From an uncultured Lachnospiraceae bacterium (GTDB lineage: Bacteria > Bacillota > Clostridia > Lachnospirales > Lachnospiraceae): a DNA stretch of 64,000 nt. Below are positions 60,501 through 64,000 of this stretch, piece after piece. The stretch lies in contig CALWQT010000009.1 in the NCBI GenBank assembly GCA_944383765.1, positions 1 to 64,000 on the forward strand, given 5' to 3'. The first letter of the stretch is position 1. Every line of letters begins with the position of its first letter. The position numbers were made by a program, and so were the translations under genes. Below the pieces are notes generated by a model. The model saw only the letters and a list, made by a program, of their open reading frames with translations. It had not been told where the DNA came from and ran no database searches.

Positions 60501-61403
60501 AATATCGGGCAGGTGCTTGAGATTCATCTGAGTCTGGCAGCGAAAGCTCTTGGCTTTAATATTTCCACTCCGGTATTTGACGGCGCAAACGAGGTGGACA
60601 TCATGGACACCCTGGATGTGGCAAACGATTATGTGAATACTTCCTGGGAAGAATTCCAGGAGAAATATAAAGATACACTGAAACCGGAAGTCATGGACTA
60701 TCTGGGCAGCCATCTGGAGCACAGAGAACTGTGGAAAGGAGTGCCGCTGTCCCGTGACGGTAAGGTAAGACTTCGTGACGGACGTACGGGAGAATATTTT
60801 GACAGCCCGGTTACCATTGGACACATGCACTATCTGAAACTGCATCATCTGGTTGATGATAAGATCCATGCCCGTTCTACCGGACCATACTCTCTGGTTA
60901 CCCAGCAGCCTCTGGGAGGAAAAGCTCAGTTCGGCGGACAGCGTTTCGGAGAGATGGAGGTTTGGGCTCTGGAGGCGTATGGTGCATCCTACACCCTTCA
61001 GGAGATCCTGACTGTGAAGTCTGACGATGTGATCGGACGTGTGAAGACTTACGAAGCTATTATCAAGGGAGAAAATATTCCGGAGCCGGGTATTCCGGAG
61101 TCTTTCAAGGTACTTCTGAAAGAGCTTCAGTCTCTGGGACTTGATGTAAGAGTGCTCCGTGATGATAATACGGAAGTAGAGCTGACAGAGACCATTGATT
61201 ATGGTGATACAGACCTGCGTTCCATTATTGAGGGAGACCGTCGGTTCAATGAAGAAGAGTCCTATGGCAGCTATGGATATCAGCAGCAGGAATTTAACGG
61301 AGATGAACTGGTGAACGTGGAAGACGAGCCGGAAGAGTCCGAAGATGACTTCGGAGATGATTCGTTCGACCTGGGCGATGACTCTTTTGACGATGAAGAA
61401 TAA
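57543..61403 (+). CDS. rpoB: DNA-directed RNA polymerase subunit beta
   Basis: A 1286-residue core polymerase subunit. The rifampicin region ([14 protein letters not shown] and [13 protein letters not shown]) lies near residues 485-525, and the C-terminal [19 protein letters not shown] and clamp segments are complete. The tail ends in a very acidic stretch ([11 protein letters not shown]). I chose ATG 57543 after AGGGGTG; GTG 57531 lies inside that site. It has its own promoter, with no rplJL upstream in the window. Confidence 0.97.
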   Translation: MEKSRMRPVKSGKSVRMSFSRQKEVLEMPNLIEIQKDSYQWFLDEGLKEVFDDISPIADFAGHLSLEFVDFTLCKDDVKYTIEECKERDATYAAPLKVKVRLCNKDKDEINEHEIFMGDLPLMTDTGSFVINGAERVIVSQLVRSPGIYYGIGHDKIGKELYSCTVIPNRGAWLEYETDSNDIFYVRVDRTRKVPVTVLIRALGYGTNAEIIDLFGEEPKLLASFGKDTSDNYQDGLLELYKKIRPGEPLSVDSAESLLNSMFFDPRRYDLAKVGRYKFNKKLHFKNRIKGHILAEDVVDMNTGEILAEKGASVDKELAARIQDAAVPHVWVQGPTRNQKVLSNMMVDLAAYVDFDPAEVGVTELVFYPVLKNILEENGSEEELKEAIRKNIHELIPKHITKEDILASINYNMHLEEEVGTSDDIDHLGNRRIRAVGELLQNQYRIGLSRMERVVRERMTTQDMEGITPQSLINIKPVTAAVKEFFGSSQLSQFMDQNNPLAELTHKRRLSALGPGGLSRDRAGFEVRDVHYTHYGRMCPIETPEGPNIGLINSLATYARVNEYGFIEAPYRVVDKTDPENPVVTDDVVYLTADEEDNFIVAQANEPLDEEGHFVHNNVSGRFREETSEFQKKNIDLMDVSPKMVFSVATSMIPFLENDDANRALMGSNMQRQAVPLLKTEAPVVGTGIEGKAAVDSGVCVVAKNAGVVERSASNEIIIKRDSDGNRDVYRLIKFSRSNQSNCYNQKPIVYKGDHVEAGEVIADGPSTQNGEIALGKNPLIGFMTWEGYNYEDAVLLSERLVQEDVYTSVHIEEYEAEARDTKLGPEEITRDVPGVGEDALKDLDERGIIRIGAEVRAGDILVGKVTPKGETELTAEERLLRAIFGEKAREVRDTSLKVPHGAYGIVVDAKVFTRENGDELSPGVNETVRIYIAQKRKISVGDKMAGRHGNKGVVSRVLPVEDMPFLPNGRPLDIVLNPLGVPSRMNIGQVLEIHLSLAAKALGFNISTPVFDGANEVDIMDTLDVANDYVNTSWEEFQEKYKDTLKPEVMDYLGSHLEHRELWKGVPLSRDGKVRLRDGRTGEYFDSPVTIGHMHYLKLHHLVDDKIHARSTGPYSLVTQQPLGGKAQFGGQRFGEMEVWALEAYGASYTLQEILTVKSDDVIGRVKTYEAIIKGENIPEPGIPESFKVLLKELQSLGLDVRVLRDDNTEVELTETIDYGDTDLRSIIEGDRRFNEEESYGSYGYQQQEFNGDELVNVEDEPEESEDDFGDDSFDLGDDSFDDEE

Positions 61404-61422
61404 GTAGAAGGGAGTATCATAT

Positions 61423-64000
61423 ATGCCTGAGACAAATGAAACTTATCAGCCGTTGGTATTTGATGCCATCAAGATTGGTCTGGCTTCCCCGGAGAAAATC
61501 CTGGAGTGGTCCCATGGTGAAGTGAAAAAACCTGAGACCATTAACTACAGGACTCTGAAACCGGAAAAAGACGGCTTGTTCTGCGAACGCATTTTCGGAC
61601 CGACAAAGGACTGGGAATGTCACTGCGGAAAATACAAAAAAATCAGATACAAAGGTGTGATCTGCGACCGTTGCGGCGTTGAAGTAACAAAGGCCAGTGT
61701 GCGTAGAGAACGTGTTGGCCATATCCAGCTGGCAGCTCCCGTTTCCCATATCTGGTATTTTAAGGGAATTCCCAGCCGTATGGGCCTTATTCTGGACATT
61801 TCTCCAAGAACATTGGAGAAAGTCCTGTACTTCGCATCTTATATCGTACTGGATCCAGGACAGACTTCTCTTCAGTTAAAACAGGTTCTGTCTGAGAAAG
61901 AGTACCGGGATGAGATTGAAAAGTACGGTTATGGTGCATTCCGTGTAGGAATGGGTGCAGAAGCAATTCAGGAACTGTTAAAAGCCATCGATCTGGAAAA
62001 AGATTCAGAAGAATTGAGAAAAGCCCTGAAAGATGCTACCGGACAGAAACGTGCCAGAATCATCAAGAGACTGGAAGTTGTGGAGGCATTCCGCAATTCA
62101 GGAAACCGTCCGGAGTGGATGATCATGAATGTGATTCCGGTAATTCCACCGGATATCCGTCCTATGGTACAGCTGGATGGCGGACGTTTTGCTACGTCTG
62201 ACCTGAATGATCTGTACAGAAGAATCATTAACCGTAACAACCGTCTGGCAAGACTTCTGGAATTGGGAGCTCCGGACATTATTGTTCGTAATGAAAAACG
62301 TATGCTTCAGGAAGCAGTGGATGCCCTGATTGATAATGGCCGTCGGGGAAGACCGGTAACCGGACCTGGAAACAGAGCACTGAAATCTCTTTCTGATATG
62401 CTGAAAGGAAAACAGGGACGTTTCCGTCAGAACCTTCTGGGAAAACGTGTAGACTATTCAGGACGTTCTGTTATCGTAGTAGGACCGGAGCTGAAGATTT
62501 ATCAGTGTGGTCTGCCGAAGGAAATGGCGATCGAGCTGTTTAAGCCGTTTGTTATGAAGGAGCTGGTTTCCAATGGAACTGCTCATAATATAAAGAATGC
62601 AAAGAAAATGGTGGAGCGTCTGCAGCCGGAAGTATGGGATGTGCTGGAAGACGTGATCAAAGAGCATCCGGTTATGTTAAACCGTGCTCCTACCCTGCAC
62701 AGACTGGGAATCCAGGCATTTGAACCGATCCTGGTGGAAGGTAAAGCGATCAAGCTCCATCCGTTGGTATGTACTGCGTTTAACGCAGACTTTGACGGTG
62801 ACCAGATGGCTGTTCATCTGCCGCTGTCTGTGGAAGCCCAGGCAGAGTGCCGTTTCCTGCTTCTGTCTCCCAACAACCTTCTGAAGCCTTCTGATGGTGG
62901 TCCTGTGGCCGTACCTTCTCAGGATATGGTCCTTGGTATTTACTATCTGACTCAGGAGAGACCGGGAGCTGTCGGAGAAGGCAAATGCTTCAAGAGTGTG
63001 AATGAGGCTATTCTGGCTTATGAAAATGGTGTTGTTACCCTGCATTCCAGGATCAAGGTAAGAGTAACCAAGGAAATGCCTGATGGAACTTCCAAAACTG
63101 CTATCGTAGAATCTACGGTAGGCCGGTTTATTTTCAATGAGATTATTCCTCAGGATCTGGGATTTGTGGACAGATCCATCGAAGGAAATGAGCTGAAGCT
63201 GGAAGTTGACTTCCATGTAGGTAAGAAACAGCTGAAACAGATCCTGGAGAAAGTTATCAATACCCATGGTGCTACTCAGACAGCGATCACCCTGGATGAC
63301 ATTAAGTCCATTGGTTACAAATATTCTACCAGGGCAGCCATGACAGTATCCATTTCTGATATGACCGTGCCGGCTTCCAAGCCGAAGCTGATCGCAGATG
63401 CCCAGGCAACGGTAGATAAGATTTCCAGAAACTTCCGCCGTGGTCTGATCACAGAGGAAGAGAGATATAAAGAAGTAATCGAAACCTGGAAGGCAACAGA
63501 CGACCAGCTGACCCATGATCTGTTAACCGGATTGGATAAGTACAATAACATTTACATGATGGCTGACTCCGGAGCCCGTGGTTCTGATAAGCAGATCAAA
63601 CAGCTGGCAGGTATGCGTGGACTTATGGCAGATACTACCGGTCATACCATTGAACTTCCCATTAAGTCCAACTTCCGTGAAGGTCTGGACGTATTGGAGT
63701 ACTTTATCTCTGCTCACGGAGCTCGTAAAGGTCTGTCCGATACGGCTCTTCGTACAGCCGACTCTGGTTATCTGACCAGACGTCTGGTTGATGTATCCCA
63801 GGACCTGATCGTCAGGGAAACAGACTGCTGCGAAGGAAAAGAAATTCCGTTTATGGAAATCAAGGGCTTTATGGATGGTCAGGAGACCATTGAGAGCCTG
63901 GAAGAGAGATTGACAGGAAGATATATTGCAGAGACTATCGTAGACCCGGATACGGGAGAAGTGGTAGTTAAGGCAAATCATATGTGTACACCGAAGCGTG
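61423..64000 (+). CDS. rpoC: DNA-directed RNA polymerase subunit beta' (5' part)
   Basis: The frame from ATG 61423 (AAGGGAG upstream) is open to the window edge, giving the first 859 residues. The zinc site C-x-C-G-K-Y and C-D-R-C-G-V-E-V lies near 66-88, the bridge region [10 protein letters not shown] near 343, and the catalytic [12 protein letters not shown] near 453-464 provides the three magnesium aspartates. It starts 19 bases after rpoB. The C-terminus lies outside the window. Confidence 0.97.
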   Translation, partial: MPETNETYQPLVFDAIKIGLASPEKILEWSHGEVKKPETINYRTLKPEKDGLFCERIFGPTKDWECHCGKYKKIRYKGVICDRCGVEVTKASVRRERVGHIQLAAPVSHIWYFKGIPSRMGLILDISPRTLEKVLYFASYIVLDPGQTSLQLKQVLSEKEYRDEIEKYGYGAFRVGMGAEAIQELLKAIDLEKDSEELRKALKDATGQKRARIIKRLEVVEAFRNSGNRPEWMIMNVIPVIPPDIRPMVQLDGGRFATSDLNDLYRRIINRNNRLARLLELGAPDIIVRNEKRMLQEAVDALIDNGRRGRPVTGPGNRALKSLSDMLKGKQGRFRQNLLGKRVDYSGRSVIVVGPELKIYQCGLPKEMAIELFKPFVMKELVSNGTAHNIKNAKKMVERLQPEVWDVLEDVIKEHPVMLNRAPTLHRLGIQAFEPILVEGKAIKLHPLVCTAFNADFDGDQMAVHLPLSVEAQAECRFLLLSPNNLLKPSDGGPVAVPSQDMVLGIYYLTQERPGAVGEGKCFKSVNEAILAYENGVVTLHSRIKVRVTKEMPDGTSKTAIVESTVGRFIFNEIIPQDLGFVDRSIEGNELKLEVDFHVGKKQLKQILEKVINTHGATQTAITLDDIKSIGYKYSTRAAMTVSISDMTVPASKPKLIADAQATVDKISRNFRRGLITEEERYKEVIETWKATDDQLTHDLLTGLDKYNNIYMMADSGARGSDKQIKQLAGMRGLMADTTGHTIELPIKSNFREGLDVLEYFISAHGARKGLSDTALRTADSGYLTRRLVDVSQDLIVRETDCCEGKEIPFMEIKGFMDGQETIESLEERLTGRYIAETIVDPDTGEVVVKANHMCTPKR

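Noticed and set aside
58635..60869. 744-codon open frame antisense to rpoB
   Set aside because: It mirrors the rpoB codon pattern, has no ribosome site or domain, and rpoB on the plus strand is certain.
1..64000. CRISPR arrays, tRNA or rRNA genes
   Set aside because: No regularly spaced repeats, cloverleaf sequences or rRNA motifs were seen on reading through the intergenic regions.

Overview
The window looks like chromosome of an anaerobic, spore-forming Firmicute of the Lachnospiraceae type (Blautia/Dorea/Mediterraneibacter-like). This is inferred from the base composition, strong AGGAGG ribosome sites, spoIIR, and the set of transporters and housekeeping genes; no marker here fixes the genus.

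Layout. (1) 1-1590: a small helix-turn-helix gene and a decayed IS3-family element next to a purine salvage pair (NCS2 permease and phosphoribosyltransferase, minus strand). (2) 3340-35050: a very large surface-polysaccharide locus in three plus-strand blocks. Block A runs leuA, glf, a GT8, three GT2 enzymes, a Wzx-like flippase and an ATP-grasp ligase. A minus-strand L,D-transpeptidase follows. Block B, from a good promoter at 14199-14227, holds a sugar aminotransferase, GT2s, a second flippase, DUF2304 and DUF2142 membrane proteins, rmlC and the ABC-exporter permease wzm. A minus-strand methylglyoxal synthase separates wzm from its ATPase partner. Block C holds wzt with a carbohydrate-binding tail, a methyltransferase, a 1036-residue protein (kinase-like + coiled coil + GT2 + GT4), a GT2, a polytopic membrane protein, the CDP-sugar genes rfbF-rfbG-rfbH, licD and a GtrB-like GT2. 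(3) 35051-44684: an XRE regulator, BCCT transporter, lipoprotein, zinc-phospholipase-like protein, Na+/alanine symporter, a manganese-type (yybP-ykoY) riboswitch in front of a cation antiporter, cyclophilin, GNAT, ispE and a GntR regulator. (4) 44775-52053: a TetR-controlled RND efflux operon with an adaptor, an AcrB-like pump and two TolC-like proteins. (5) 52133 to the end: spoIIR, ddl, murI, a DUF1934 gene, a YfcC-type carrier, a small membrane protein, rpoB and the start of rpoC.

How it fits together. Blocks A-C can make UDP-galactofuranose, dTDP-6-deoxyhexose and CDP-deoxyhexose precursors, assemble glycans with about ten glycosyltransferase domains, and export them by two flippases and one Wzm/Wzt ABC exporter. 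The most striking part is wzt-methyltransferase-kinase/coiled-coil/GT: the same functional parts as the Gram-negative WbdD chain terminator and length ruler, but arranged differently. Other points of interest are the Mn2+-type riboswitch on a Na+/Ca2+-exchanger-family gene, a 42-bp perfect palindrome lying over the promoter of the tetR-RND operon, TolC homologues in a presumably single-membrane cell, and a sigma-F-type spoIIR promoter overlapping the ddl promoter.
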